Part shown: positions 18,085 through 26,224 of the stretch, piece by piece
How the letters are laid out: each line of letters starts with the position of its first letter
How positions within the stretch are numbered: the stretch's first letter is position 1
NCBI GenBank assembly: GCA_025350045.1
Contig: JANXYM010000035.1
Location: 1 to 39,338, forward strand
Reading direction: 5' to 3'
Source: Methanomicrobiales archaeon
GTDB lineage: Archaea; Halobacteriota; Methanomicrobia; Methanomicrobiales; Methanospirillaceae
DNA: 39,338 nucleotides
Translations under genes and position numbers: made by a program
Notes under the pieces: generated by a model
Told to the model about the DNA's origin: nothing
Database searches by the model: none
The model's input: only the letters and a program-made list of their open reading frames with translations

Positions 18085-19608
18085 TTAATCTTTCGAGAAA
18101 TACCAGCCGGTCTGGGTCTCGTCAAGCACCTTTTCTGCGGTCTTTCTGGTGAGCAGGCTGACAATTACCATCGCAAGGATGGCAATCACAAATGCATAGA
18201 ACGAGAAGTGCATGGGTATCTTTGCAAAATCAATGCCCATGGCAACGGTCTTGAAATAGTTCAGGAATCCGACAACCAGCGATGAGACCAGTCCCAGCGA
18301 CATGGCGGCAAGCGCACCTTGCCGGGTTGCACCGCGCCAGTAGAGGCCTGCAAGGAGCGGGACGGCAAAGGTTGCGAGCATGACGCCGATCCCCATCCAG
18401 ATGAGGCTTGCCAGCATCTCGGGCGGGCTGATGGCAAGGAGCATGGTGCCAAAGGCCGAGAGCACGACCACAATTTTCGAGAGCAGGAGCACGGATTTGT
18501 CATCTGCATCGGGTTTCAAGACTTTCTTGTAGATGTCCCACGAGAACATGGCGCCGATCGTCAGCATCAGCCGGTCGGTCGTGGACATGACTGCTGCGAG
18601 CACGATCACGGCAAAGACTGCCCAGAATGCCATGATAGGCAGGGCATACTGGATCCCGTAGAGGATGACAAAATCCCCGGCATTCGGGACATTGGGGAGG
18701 GTGAACACCCCTTCCTTGACCATGGTGAGCCCGGCAAAGCCGGTAAACTTCAAGAGGAACATGGTTGCCAGGTAAATGAGGAAGGCAATAAGGGGAGCCC
18801 ATTTGAAGTACTTGACATCCTTGATTGCCAGCACATTGTTGATGACGTGCGGGGCGCAGGCGAGCCCGACCATCAGGAGAATGGCAAACGAGAAGATGTA
18901 GGGTATGGCAAATGCCCCGCTCGGCATCCAGGGCTGGACGAGACTCGGGTTGACCGATGCCACGAATTCATTGACATGGGTAAACCCGCCGGCATAGAAG
19001 ATGATGATGGGCGCCATGATGAGCACGCCCACGATCAGGATGATGGACTGGATGAGGGATGCCCAGGCAACTGCATAGAGGCCGCCAATCGCGGTATAGG
19101 CCATGGTCACGATAGTGGCGATCAGCAGGGCCAGCCAGAGCGGGATCTGGAAGAGCCAGATGAGCACGATGGCAATCGCGGTATACTGGCCGACAAGGTA
19201 GATCAATGAAACGATGATACCGGCCACAGCCGCAAGCGTCCGGAGCGCAGTCGGGCTCTCGTACCGGTGGGCGAGATAATCCTGCACGGTCACATACCCG
19301 GCCGTTTTTGCCACATTATGGAGCTTTACGCCAAAGAAGATGATACAAAACGCGATCGAGAGCGGGACAAAGATCTGCTCCCACATGGTGGGCCAGCCCA
19401 TCTTATACCCGAGGCCCGAGACCCCGAGCAGCGACATGCCCGAGCAGACCGTGCCAATCATCAGGAGGATGAACATCCAGAACCCGAGCGATCGCCCGGC
19501 AACAAGATAATCCTCGGTGCTCTTGATCTTGGTCGAAGCCCAGAACCCGATCCCGAGCATGGCAACGAAGTAGAGGCCAACTACGGCAACGGTAATAATA
19601 TCTGCCAT
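18085..19608 (-). CDS. Sodium:solute symporter (SSS family)
   Basis: A 507-residue protein with about 13 transmembrane helices. Family motifs include FWASTKIKSTEDYLVAGRSL near the N-terminus, MIGTVCSGMSLLGVSGLGYK, AYTAIGGLYAVAWASLIQSI (the SSS signature region), and the central VIVLAAVMSTTDRLMLTIGA, whose AxxSTxDxLL-type element contains Na+ site residues. It ends with a short cytosolic tail. It imports a solute with Na+; the substrate (for example acetate, proline or pantothenate) cannot be told. The ATG at 19608 (MADIITVAV) is preferred because AAGGGG lies nine bases upstream; ATG 19617 is also possible. It is one base downstream of the 34-residue hydrophobic gene, and this pairing is a known arrangement. 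Confidence 0.9.
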   Translation of the reverse strand: MADIITVAVVGLYFVAMLGIGFWASTKIKSTEDYLVAGRSLGFWMFILLMIGTVCSGMSLLGVSGLGYKMGWPTMWEQIFVPLSIAFCIIFFGVKLHNVAKTAGYVTVQDYLAHRYESPTALRTLAAVAGIIVSLIYLVGQYTAIAIVLIWLFQIPLWLALLIATIVTMAYTAIGGLYAVAWASLIQSIILIVGVLIMAPIIIFYAGGFTHVNEFVASVNPSLVQPWMPSGAFAIPYIFSFAILLMVGLACAPHVINNVLAIKDVKYFKWAPLIAFLIYLATMFLLKFTGFAGLTMVKEGVFTLPNVPNAGDFVILYGIQYALPIMAFWAVFAVIVLAAVMSTTDRLMLTIGAMFSWDIYKKVLKPDADDKSVLLLSKIVVVLSAFGTMLLAISPPEMLASLIWMGIGVMLATFAVPLLAGLYWRGATRQGALAAMSLGLVSSLVVGFLNYFKTVAMGIDFAKIPMHFSFYAFVIAILAMVIVSLLTRKTAEKVLDETQTGWYFSKD

Positions 19609-19609
19609 G

Positions 19610-19714
19610 TTAGTCATGCCCCTTAAACGTAATTCCCCAGTAAACAAGCGCTGCTATGGCGATGATGGTGACAACACCAAAGACCATGATTGTGATATCC
19701 GGTAATCCGAACAT
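19610..19714 (-). CDS. Symporter small accessory protein, 34 residues
   Basis: A short frame from ATG 19714 to TAA 19610-19612. It starts MFGLPDITIMVFGVVTIIAI and ends YWGITFKGHD. It is one transmembrane helix with a short polar tail. Its stop codon is followed by one base and then the symporter ATG, so the genes are translationally coupled. Such 30-40 residue helices encoded just before SSS symporters are described in archaea and bacteria as symporter small accessory proteins; the pattern MFG-D followed by a Val/Ile-rich helix and YWG fits. The role is probably assembly or regulation of the transporter. It is below the size normally annotated. Confidence 0.75.
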   Translation of the reverse strand: MFGLPDITIMVFGVVTIIAIAALVYWGITFKGHD

Positions 19715-19740
19715 AGTACCATGTTAGATTGTAGCATGCT

Positions 19741-19750
19741 AACATATAAC
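19741..19750 (-). promoter_or_regulatory. TATA box for the symporter operon
   Basis: GTTATATGTT on the minus strand lies about 27 bases before the ATG at 19714, with a near-palindromic GTTAGCATGCTAC directly after it that could bind a regulator. A leaderless transcript is likely. Confidence 0.45.
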
Positions 19751-19980
19751 ACGATCGAAAATGTCCGGGGTTGCATCGGGTCTGAACGATATTGTCCAAT
19801 CCCTGCGGGTATGACGCAACATCCCCGGGTTTCCGGATGCCCGGGGTTTTGGTAAAAAAATCCCTGCTGTACCGGTCGATCGTTTCAGGAAACCTCCTCA
19901 TTTTTTCCCGGAGAGATAATCCCCGGACCGGACGAGTTTATTTATCATGCGAACGTGTAATCTCCCTACCAGGTACCAGC

Positions 19981-20499
19981 ATGCACGCGATCTGTCCGCA
20001 CTGCGGCAAGGAATCGGCAGAGGAGTCCCCGCGTTTCTGCAGCAACTGCGGTGCCCGGATGGATGGAAGCGTTCCGCCCGGGTTTCCGGGTGCTCCTGCC
20101 CCGGCAAAGGAACTGAAAAATACCCAGGTTGCCGGCTTCTGCTCCTCCGTACTTCCCGGTCTCGGGCAGGTCTATAATGGCGAGACCGTAAAGGGCTTTG
20201 TCCTCTTTCTTCTTGCCATTGCAGGGTTCTGCCTCTTCCTCCTTCCCGGCTTTCTCGTCTGGTTTTATTCCCTGTACGATGCCTATGCCGTGGCAGGAAA
20301 GATGAATAGCGGAGAGATGGAATTCCAAAAAACCCATACGCTTCACCTGGTCCTGTTCATCGTGTTTGCGATCCTGGTGATCGCTTTCGTGCTCGTGTTC
20401 ATCATTACGCTTCTCATAACGAGCCTGACCCCCCGGCTGGGGATCATCGGCACCGGTAATTACGACTGGATGTTCAACAAGAGCTTTACCCTTACATAA
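19981..20499 (+). CDS. Zinc-ribbon protein with TM2-like membrane domain
   Basis: A 172-residue protein. The N-terminal double-CxxC zinc ribbon is MHAICPHCGKESAEESPRFC followed by SNCGARM. A Pro/Gly/Ala linker follows. The TM2-type region (VAGFCSSVLPGLGQVYNGET, VKGFVLFLLAIAGFCLFLLP) has two transmembrane helices around a Gly/Pro/Asn/Tyr turn. Helix 3 is near 118-145. A short extracytoplasmic tail ends NKSFTLT. TM2 domains (GLGQxYxG) are widespread with unknown function. The ATG at 19981 is chosen because upstream in-frame codons read as noncoding leader and GTTTATTTATC near 19935 is a plausible TATA box. Confidence 0.8.
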   Translation: MHAICPHCGKESAEESPRFCSNCGARMDGSVPPGFPGAPAPAKELKNTQVAGFCSSVLPGLGQVYNGETVKGFVLFLLAIAGFCLFLLPGFLVWFYSLYDAYAVAGKMNSGEMEFQKTHTLHLVLFIVFAILVIAFVLVFIITLLITSLTPRLGIIGTGNYDWMFNKSFTLT

Positions 20500-20531
20500 A
20501 ACCGGGCTCAGATCCGACGGCTGCCATGAGA

Positions 20532-20665
20532 GTGACCCCCTCTCCCCAAAGAGGGGGAGGCAACGCAAAGGGGGAGCATCCCCCTGACCTCGTTTAAGCG
20601 GAATTTTCACTAACCTTCTGCGGCCCTGTCCTTTATGGGGGGATGCCTGAAGCGGCGGGGACGGA
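20532..20665 (+). repeat. Dispersed hairpin repeat R1, copy d (long form)
   Basis: Reads GTGACCCCCTCTCCCCAAAG, then AGGGGGAGGCAACG, then GGGGGAGCATCCCCCTGACC, and after a spacer TTCTGCGGCCC and GGGGGGATGCCTGAAGCGGC. The same sequence of blocks occurs, inverted, at 7974-8098. The first block folds into a strong hairpin around CCCCAAAGAGGGG-like arms; the second folds around GGGGGAGCATCCCCC. It fills most of the gap between the zinc-ribbon gene and the kinase gene. Confidence 0.8.
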
Positions 20666-20789
20666 GGCATCAGATGCCGCAGCCCCCAGGAGCGGTCTGT
20701 GATAAAAACCGATGATTTCACCAGACCTGAAAAAAACGAATGGGGTGAATTCATCGGGATTTCCGGCTGCCGGAATAATAAATCTCCTG

Positions 20790-22808
20790 TTACCGCCGGT
20801 TTTTCTGCGGACGGATGATCCCCTCGATCTCCCGCCGGATCATCTCCTCCGGGGTCCGGCTGAAGACCTCGAAGTCCGCCTCGGCCTGGGCGAGTTCCCG
20901 GGCGCGTTTTTCAACTGCGGGGCGGAGCGTAATCCGTTTCTTTATGATATCTTCCTGTATCCTGCGCAATGCCTGTGTGCCCTGCACCAGTTCCCGCTCC
21001 ACGGGCTTTATCTGCGGCTGGTATTTCCGGATGAGGGTCTGGAGATCTGACTGCTCTATGCCCCGGGAGGGATCGAAGAGGAAATTTCTCTCCATCTTCT
21101 CCCGCCACGCGAGGAGTTCGTTTGCCAGGGTGTTGTCGAGCTGGGGAACGCCCGATAACCGGTCCTGCGTGAAGTCGGCAGCCGTCCGGATCCCGGCGTA
21201 CTTCAGGGTATCCCTGAGCCCGGGCGTGAGCCGGGGTACGGTGCAGGTGTCTATACTGCAGCGCTCGAGAAAGGTCCTCTGCTGGCGCTCCTTTCGCATG
21301 CGTTCCAGAAAGAGGAGACCGGCCCGGTACTCCCGGTCAATGCTCTCGTATTTCCATTTGAGCTCCCGCAGCTGGTTCTGCCGGGCACGGAATGCTGTAT
21401 CACCTGCCTCTTGTGTCCATTTCCGGTTCCCGAGCTCCCAGAGGTACCGGGCACTGTCAAGGGCCTTGCGCCTCCTTCTCTTCTCTTCTGCCGCATCTCC
21501 CGGGTACAGGAAGAGGACCGCAACGAGTATCCCTGCCAGGAGGAAGATGAAATAATCAGTCAGGATCTCCCCGAGTGCCAGCACCGTGCAGATGGCGATG
21601 ATGACCATACCCGCGACCTGCCGGATGCTCCGGTAGTCAAGGGATCGTTCGAAATCCTTTGCAAGGGCAACCCGGTGGGGGATGAAATGTCCGGGGCTGA
21701 TTTGCGGGACCGGCCCGGGCGACGCGATCGCTTCCACCTTCTGCCACTCGCGCCGGAGATCGATCTTTGAGATCTGGTCTGCGCTTAAGAACAACAGGAG
21801 ACCGGAGTTCTCCTCAAGCCGGCACCACGGGCATGCAGCAAGTCCCGAATAGTAGCTGTGCACGGAGTCTGCGCTGCACTGCCGGATTCTCGTCTCCAGG
21901 GCCTCGAGTGCATTCCACCAGTCCCCGGCAGAGGGGCGGCTGCCGTCCTGTGCCCCCGTTTCAGAGAATGCCCGCTCGAAGAACGCGGCCACCTCGCCGG
22001 GAACGACCGAGAGCCCCACGGAGTTTGGCGGGGGGGCAATGGATTTGAGGGGGGAGTTTTTGCCATAGGCAAACCGGAATTCGGCAATTGCCTTTTCGAT
22101 GGGCATGTCCTCTTTTCCTGCATAAACGCCGGAGTAGGGATGCCGGCCAAAGAAGAGCAGCTGGAAGATCAGGATCGAAAGCCCGAAATTGTCATGGTTT
22201 GGCGTCCGCTCCATCCGGAAATGTTTCGAGTTCTGGATCTCGGGCGGGGTGAACTGGGCCACGCCCACTTCGCAGTAGTAGAGCCGGTCGCCCGAACGGA
22301 CCTGGAACGAGTCACAGTCGATCAGCCGGACACAGGCTGTTTTGTTGACGAGAATGTTCCCCTCGTTCACATCCCCGATCACGTACCCGAACTTGTGCAG
22401 CACAAAGAATGCGGCAGCCAGGTTTTTTGATGTGCGCACCAGGAAGCGCCAGTCCGCATGGGGGAAGTGCTCTTTCCGGTGCGTGGGCCCGTACACCTTG
22501 TGCACGGGTTCGTAATCGCTGATCTTCGGCATCAGGAAACCTATGACCGGCCCGCCTTGCCGGGCATGGAGCACATCGGTGGGCCAGGCCGAGATGCTCT
22601 GGAGCTCCTCATTGCATCCCCGGGCCATCAGGAGCAGTTTCTCCTGCTTCTGCAGATCGAGCGGCTTGTGGTAGATCTTGGCAACACTGTTCCCGTGCGG
22701 GGGAACGATCTCGTACACATCTCCTTCGCCACCGCTCCCGATCTTCCTGCCGAGGTGGATCCGGGTGCCGGTACTGTCAAAGAACGGCCTTAAGGGAACG
22801 GATGCCAT
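20790..22808 (-). CDS. Membrane-associated Ser/Thr kinase with helix-hairpin-helix tail (TerY-P triad kinase)
   Basis: A 672-residue protein. The N-terminal kinase domain has a glycine loop (GRKIGSGGEGDVYEI near 21-35), lysine (SVAKIYHK near 41-48), catalytic loop (FGYVIGDVNEGNILVNKTAC near 139-158) and magnesium loop written DCDSF instead of DFG. A short CPWC ribbon-like segment follows near 323. Two transmembrane helices lie near 395-440, then a basic coiled region. A helix-hairpin-helix near 540-590 reads TPGLRDTLKYAGIRTAADFT and VPQLDNTLANELLAW. The HRD motif is altered to IGDVNEGN, but the catalytic Asp and Asn remain. The gene begins three bases after PP2C, forming a tight operon. Kinases with an HhH tail next to vWA and PP2C match the TerY-P triad of chemical-stress or defence systems. 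Confidence 0.87.
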   Translation of the reverse strand: MASVPLRPFFDSTGTRIHLGRKIGSGGEGDVYEIVPPHGNSVAKIYHKPLDLQKQEKLLLMARGCNEELQSISAWPTDVLHARQGGPVIGFLMPKISDYEPVHKVYGPTHRKEHFPHADWRFLVRTSKNLAAAFFVLHKFGYVIGDVNEGNILVNKTACVRLIDCDSFQVRSGDRLYYCEVGVAQFTPPEIQNSKHFRMERTPNHDNFGLSILIFQLLFFGRHPYSGVYAGKEDMPIEKAIAEFRFAYGKNSPLKSIAPPPNSVGLSVVPGEVAAFFERAFSETGAQDGSRPSAGDWWNALEALETRIRQCSADSVHSYYSGLAACPWCRLEENSGLLLFLSADQISKIDLRREWQKVEAIASPGPVPQISPGHFIPHRVALAKDFERSLDYRSIRQVAGMVIIAICTVLALGEILTDYFIFLLAGILVAVLFLYPGDAAEEKRRRRKALDSARYLWELGNRKWTQEAGDTAFRARQNQLRELKWKYESIDREYRAGLLFLERMRKERQQRTFLERCSIDTCTVPRLTPGLRDTLKYAGIRTAADFTQDRLSGVPQLDNTLANELLAWREKMERNFLFDPSRGIEQSDLQTLIRKYQPQIKPVERELVQGTQALRRIQEDIIKKRITLRPAVEKRARELAQAEADFEVFSRTPEEMIRREIEGIIRPQKNRR

Positions 22809-22811
22809 AGA

Positions 22812-23576
22812 TCAACCCGGGATGCGCACCGCAAGCACGAGCGTCTTGTCGTCATCGCTGCGTGTACTGATATCCTCGCGAGAGAGGAACTCTTCGAGCC
22901 GTGCGGAGAACTCAGAAAATCCGTTCTCCGGGTGCTCCTGCAGGGCTGAGAAGAGCGGCAGGAAAAACCCGGCATGGGCCTTTTTTAAGGCAAACGAGAG
23001 GACCAGGTTCTGCAGCCCGTCCGTGAAGAGGGCGATCTGGTCCGGTGAGTCCTCGTGGAGAATGTGCAGGTGGTCGAGGTACTGATCGTCGGTGATGAAA
23101 TACGTGGTATTGGCGTACTCTCCCTGTTCCGGCCAGAAGATAGTCTGGTATTCTGCACCCGTACCGGTCACGATAGCGCCATCGCCCACCTGGAAGAAGA
23201 TCGCCCCTTCTTTTCCGGCAACCGAGCCCAGGATCGTGCAGGCATACTCCCGCAGCCGCTTCCCGTTTTCACCAGCTTCTGCGCTGACTGCTTCCCGGGC
23301 TGCCGTGATCCAGCCCTTCACCGCCTCGTCCGTGATTCCCGGCAGGCCACCTGCCTCCTGCACCGATTCTGCTATCTTCGTATAGAGCGTTCCGCAGGCA
23401 ATATCGGCCCCCCGTCCCCCGTCCGTGGTGCTGCCTGCGCCGTCAGCAGCAATCCCGATAAAAAATTCATTGTCGGATATCCGGACCGTACCGGCCCGGC
23501 ACGCGTCCTGGCCGTCCTCACCCCGCCCGGTGTGGGCCCTTCCGGTTACCGATGCGCAGCTGTACTTCCATCTCAT
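22812..23576 (-). CDS. PP2C-type protein phosphatase
   Basis: A 254-residue PP2C (PPM) phosphatase. Metal-binding motifs are FIGIAADGAGSTTDGGRGAD near 40-60, FFQVGDGAIVTGTG near 126-139, IALFTDGLQNLVLSFALKKA near 182-200, and near the end STRSDDDKTLVLAVRI. It removes phosphate from Ser/Thr, presumably countering the kinase encoded directly after it. Its ATG at 23576 overlaps the vWA stop codon (ATGA), so the three genes are translationally coupled. Length is short for PP2C but normal for the TerY-P type. No membrane segment is present; it is cytosolic. Confidence 0.92.
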   Translation of the reverse strand: MRWKYSCASVTGRAHTGRGEDGQDACRAGTVRISDNEFFIGIAADGAGSTTDGGRGADIACGTLYTKIAESVQEAGGLPGITDEAVKGWITAAREAVSAEAGENGKRLREYACTILGSVAGKEGAIFFQVGDGAIVTGTGAEYQTIFWPEQGEYANTTYFITDDQYLDHLHILHEDSPDQIALFTDGLQNLVLSFALKKAHAGFFLPLFSALQEHPENGFSEFSARLEEFLSREDISTRSDDDKTLVLAVRIPG

Positions 23577-24265
23577 ATCTCACTCCAGCCGATGGGAGGA
23601 GCGAGCTGGATCCGGTCGCCGGGATTGGACCGGGAGGCGGATTTCATGGAATTGGAGAGCCACTGGAAGAATTCCCGGAATTTCAGGCCCTGGAGTTTGA
23701 CCGGGTCCCGCACCGAGATCTGCCGGAGGATCTTCATGTCTGCCTTTGCTACACCAATGGCAAAGAAGGCAAAGGATTTGGCCTCCTCGCCTTCGCGGAC
23801 CATGGCTGCTGCCGCCTGCCAGTTGTCGGTGGGAGCCCCGTCTGTTATTAAGAAGATCCAGGGCCGGTAGAACGAGATCCCGTTGGCCCGGTACTGCTCT
23901 TTCCGGGTTTTGATGAGTTCGATCCCTTTCCTTATCGCCTCGCCCATGGGCGTGTCGCCAACTGCTTCGAGTTCGGGGTCGAAGAAGCATTCTGCGGTAT
24001 TGAACTCCGAGATGATCCGGACCGGGCCAAACGAGAGGAGGGCGACTTCTACCCGTTTTATCGCGAGCGAGTCGTTCTGCAGCTCGTTATAGAATTCCCG
24101 GATGCCGGCATTCAGTTCGGCAATAGGCTGGCCCGCCATGGATCCTGAGGTATCGAGCAATAAGAGGCAGGGGCACCGCGGTTCAGGGTTCTCTGCAAAG
24201 GTCACTGCCCCGAGGGGCTGCTGATCGGGGAGCATATAGGGGGTATTGTCACTCATCGGTTTCAC
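23573..24265 (-). CDS. von Willebrand factor A domain protein, TerY-like
   Basis: A 230-residue single vWA protein. A perfect MIDAS site is visible: LLLLDTSGSMAGQPIAELNA near 34-53 (DxSxS), GDTPMGEAIRKGIELIKTRK near 107-126 (the Thr), and FLITDGAPTDNWQAAAAMVR near 139-158 (the Asp). TerY proteins of tellurite/stress systems have this short single-domain form. It is the first gene of the coupled triad vWA-PP2C-kinase. No operator is clear in the 100 bases upstream. By analogy the vWA protein binds a partner in a metal-dependent way while its phosphorylation state is set by the kinase and phosphatase. The partner is not in this window: no TerC or TerD gene is seen nearby. Confidence 0.9.
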   Translation of the reverse strand: MKPMSDNTPYMLPDQQPLGAVTFAENPEPRCPCLLLLDTSGSMAGQPIAELNAGIREFYNELQNDSLAIKRVEVALLSFGPVRIISEFNTAECFFDPELEAVGDTPMGEAIRKGIELIKTRKEQYRANGISFYRPWIFLITDGAPTDNWQAAAAMVREGEEAKSFAFFAIGVAKADMKILRQISVRDPVKLQGLKFREFFQWLSNSMKSASRSNPGDRIQLAPPIGWSEI

Positions 24266-24373
24266 CGCAAAATGTCGGTAGTAACACTATCGGCTGTAAT
24301 GGTACTTAGCGTTCTTCTGTCTTAAATTAAATTTTTTCCCTCTCGGGCGGCATGGTCAATTGTCCGGCTCCGG

Positions 24374-24510
24374 GCTCTGTTGAAACGCACATGAACACAG
24401 AGTTCGCACCCGAAGCATGAAAATCGTATTTTACTTTTGTTCCCCCGTATCAGGGCCTCTCTTTAGGCAAAGCGGTTTCTTTGCATTTTTCTTTTACGTC
24501 ATTGATCCGC
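24374..24510 (+). repeat. Dispersed intergenic repeat R2, copy b
   Basis: Begins CTCTGTTGAAACGCACATGA and GAGTTCGCACCCGAAGCATG. This first block is nearly identical to the one at 27174 and recognisable at 3703. Next come CAGGGCCTCT and CGGTTTCTTTGCATTTTTC, in the same order as in copy c. It leaves off before the Pro/Gly-hairpin stretch at 24511. The flanking gap 24266-24822 has no convincing gene. Confidence 0.65.
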
Positions 24511-24640
24511 TGCGGGAGCGCCCCCGACGGGGCTTCCTGTGCGGCGGTTTAGGCTCCTTTCTTTTAAACCGATTTGCCCAGCGAGGCCCCGACGAGGCGG
24601 CCGAGCGACCCCCGAAGGGGGTGGGTTGGCTCTTAAAATA
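24511..24640. other. GC-rich stretch with stable hairpins, possible structured RNA
   Basis: Contains GCCCCCGACGGGGC (near 24520) and CCCCCGAAGGGGG (near 24608), both tight stem-loops, plus GGAGCG and GGCTCCTTTC. It lies between repeat R2 and an AT-rich run (TAAAATACTGAGATAAATAT) before the archaeosortase gene. No reading frame looks like a protein. It could be an RNA gene or a repeat unit without other copies in the window. Confidence 0.25.
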
Positions 24641-24822
24641 CTGAGATAAATATTGTAATGATTTTCATGCTTTGGGTTTGAACTTCCGTTCATGCCCGGT
24701 TCAACAGAAGCGTTTGTTTTTGTACACCCCGTTCCGGGGCAAATTTAAGGGTATTGCCTTCCTGTCACAGCCATTATACGCAGGCAGGAGAGAGGATTAG
24801 GAAAGAGTTCTCCGGTGACTTC

Positions 24823-25638
24823 ATGAGCGATCTCATTGTTCTTTTGGCAGCTCTTGCGTTTGCCATATTTCTCATCTTCCGCGAGCAGAAGTTTGCAGCC
24901 ATTGCCGGCTGGGCGTGTATGGTGCTCAATCTCTGGTCGGAGCTGCCGGCATTTCTCCAGGAAGGCAATTTCCTGTACCCGGCGCTGGTCCTGCTCTCCC
25001 TGCCCTTTCTTGCCATTACGGCAGACCGTCTTTTCCATTCGGATCCGGCCGTGCTCCAGCTCTCGCGGACTGCTGCAATAGCCACGCTCATCTATGTCCC
25101 GTTCGCCCTGATTCCGCCACTCCGCGACGTATTGATCTCCTTTGTCGCAGGGCTGGCATTCTGGCTTATCACGGCTCTCGGCCACCACCCTTACCGGGTG
25201 GCGTGGGACGTGTTTGCCGAGAACGTCTTTTCCAACCAGATCATTCTCGGGTGCACGGGCATTACGGCAATTGCCCTCATGCTCGGCATTGCCTGGGGGG
25301 CAAAGCCTCTCTCCCGGCAGCAGGCCGTGCGCTCGTTCCTGCTCGTGGTCTTTCCCATTGCCGTACTGAACCTGCTGCGGGTGGTCGCAGTTTTCATTGC
25401 AGTATCCGACCAGTGGTTTGCCCGGTTTCCTGATCCCACGGGTACCGGCGATGCAAACTTCTTCTGGGCCCATAATGTGATAGCAGAAGGCTTAGCCATC
25501 CTCTTCCTGCTGGCTCTCGCGTGGGGACTGGTCCGGATCATCCCGGGGCTTGCGGTATTCTTCAGAAATGTACTGCTGATGTACTACCACCGGTGTTGCC
25601 TGCCCTTCACCCGGCTCCAAAAGAGCCTTTTCCCGTGA
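24823..25638 (+). CDS. artA: Archaeosortase A-like transpeptidase
   Basis: A 271-residue polytopic membrane protein of the exosortase/archaeosortase family. The catalytic triad-like residues are visible: Cys in LGCTGITAIALMLG (near 142-155), Arg in AVLNLLRVVAVF (near 181-192) and His in NFFWAHNVIAEGLAI (near 214-228). Eight or so hydrophobic helices surround them. Archaeosortase A cleaves C-terminal PGF-CTERM tails of secreted proteins and links them to archaeal lipid. No PGF-CTERM protein is encoded in this window, so its targets lie elsewhere. The ATG at 24823 is preferred (GGTGACTTC just upstream) over an upstream in-frame start at 24754. A TATA-like AAATTTAAGG lies near 24740. Confidence 0.85.
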   Translation: MSDLIVLLAALAFAIFLIFREQKFAAIAGWACMVLNLWSELPAFLQEGNFLYPALVLLSLPFLAITADRLFHSDPAVLQLSRTAAIATLIYVPFALIPPLRDVLISFVAGLAFWLITALGHHPYRVAWDVFAENVFSNQIILGCTGITAIALMLGIAWGAKPLSRQQAVRSFLLVVFPIAVLNLLRVVAVFIAVSDQWFARFPDPTGTGDANFFWAHNVIAEGLAILFLLALAWGLVRIIPGLAVFFRNVLLMYYHRCCLPFTRLQKSLFP

Positions 25639-25894
25639 CCCGTAACGTGTCCTGGAAGAGGAACAATTCCCGATCGAACGGGTGTTCTCTCCCTTCACCT
25701 TCCCGGCAGGTACCCCGTATCACAGGGGCGGATGAAAGGGTACTTTAGCAATATCCGTTTTTCACTGCCGTAAAAACCGCATTGCTCCCGCCGGCATGCG
25801 CGGGGTTTTCCGGAAACCAGGAAACCCGTGGTTTCACTCCTGTCGTGACAATACCTGAAGCAAAAAAAAGAGAGATAATTAACCGCAAACGCAC

Positions 25895-26074
25895 TCAGAA
25901 GCGGGGCTTCCGGTGTTTCGGGAGGCAGTCCCTGCAGTAGACGGGCCTTCCCTCAGTTGGTTTGAACGGTACTTCGCATTCTTTTCCGCAGTCTGAACAG
26001 ACTACTTTTGTCATTTCACGGGGACCGAAGTCGCGGGGACCGCGGTTTCCACCAAAATTTGATTCTCCATACAT
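25895..26074 (-). CDS. CxxC-type zinc-ribbon miniprotein
   Basis: A 59-residue protein starting MYGESNFGGNRGPRDFGPRE, followed by a zinc site VVCSDCGKECEVPF and, 17 residues later, VYCRDCLPKH. The two CxxC pairs with this spacing fit the CxxC-x17-CxxC family, common in methanogens and other bacteria and archaea. It ends KPRF. The Gly/Arg/Phe-rich head suggests RNA or nucleic-acid contact (inference). A TATA-like GTTTATAATC lies near 26095-26104 with the ATG at 26074, so the gene is probably leaderless. It is cytosolic and stands alone in its own transcription unit. Confidence 0.8.
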   Translation of the reverse strand: MYGESNFGGNRGPRDFGPREMTKVVCSDCGKECEVPFKPTEGRPVYCRDCLPKHRKPRF

Positions 26075-26224
26075 AATGATTACTCAAACAGTCTGATTAT
26101 AAACTGTGCTATGTAACATGTGCCCTGAGTATAAGAGCCTCTGCATTGGGAACCCCGGTTCTGATACCCCGGAAAAATGACGGAGGGGCAGCCGGCACCC
26201 TTTTTTTGGAATAAAAAAAGACGA

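Noticed and set aside
18319-19209. A 296-codon open frame on the plus strand rich in His, Asp, Glu and Gly
   Set aside because: Antisense to the symporter; its composition is that of reverse-read membrane helices.
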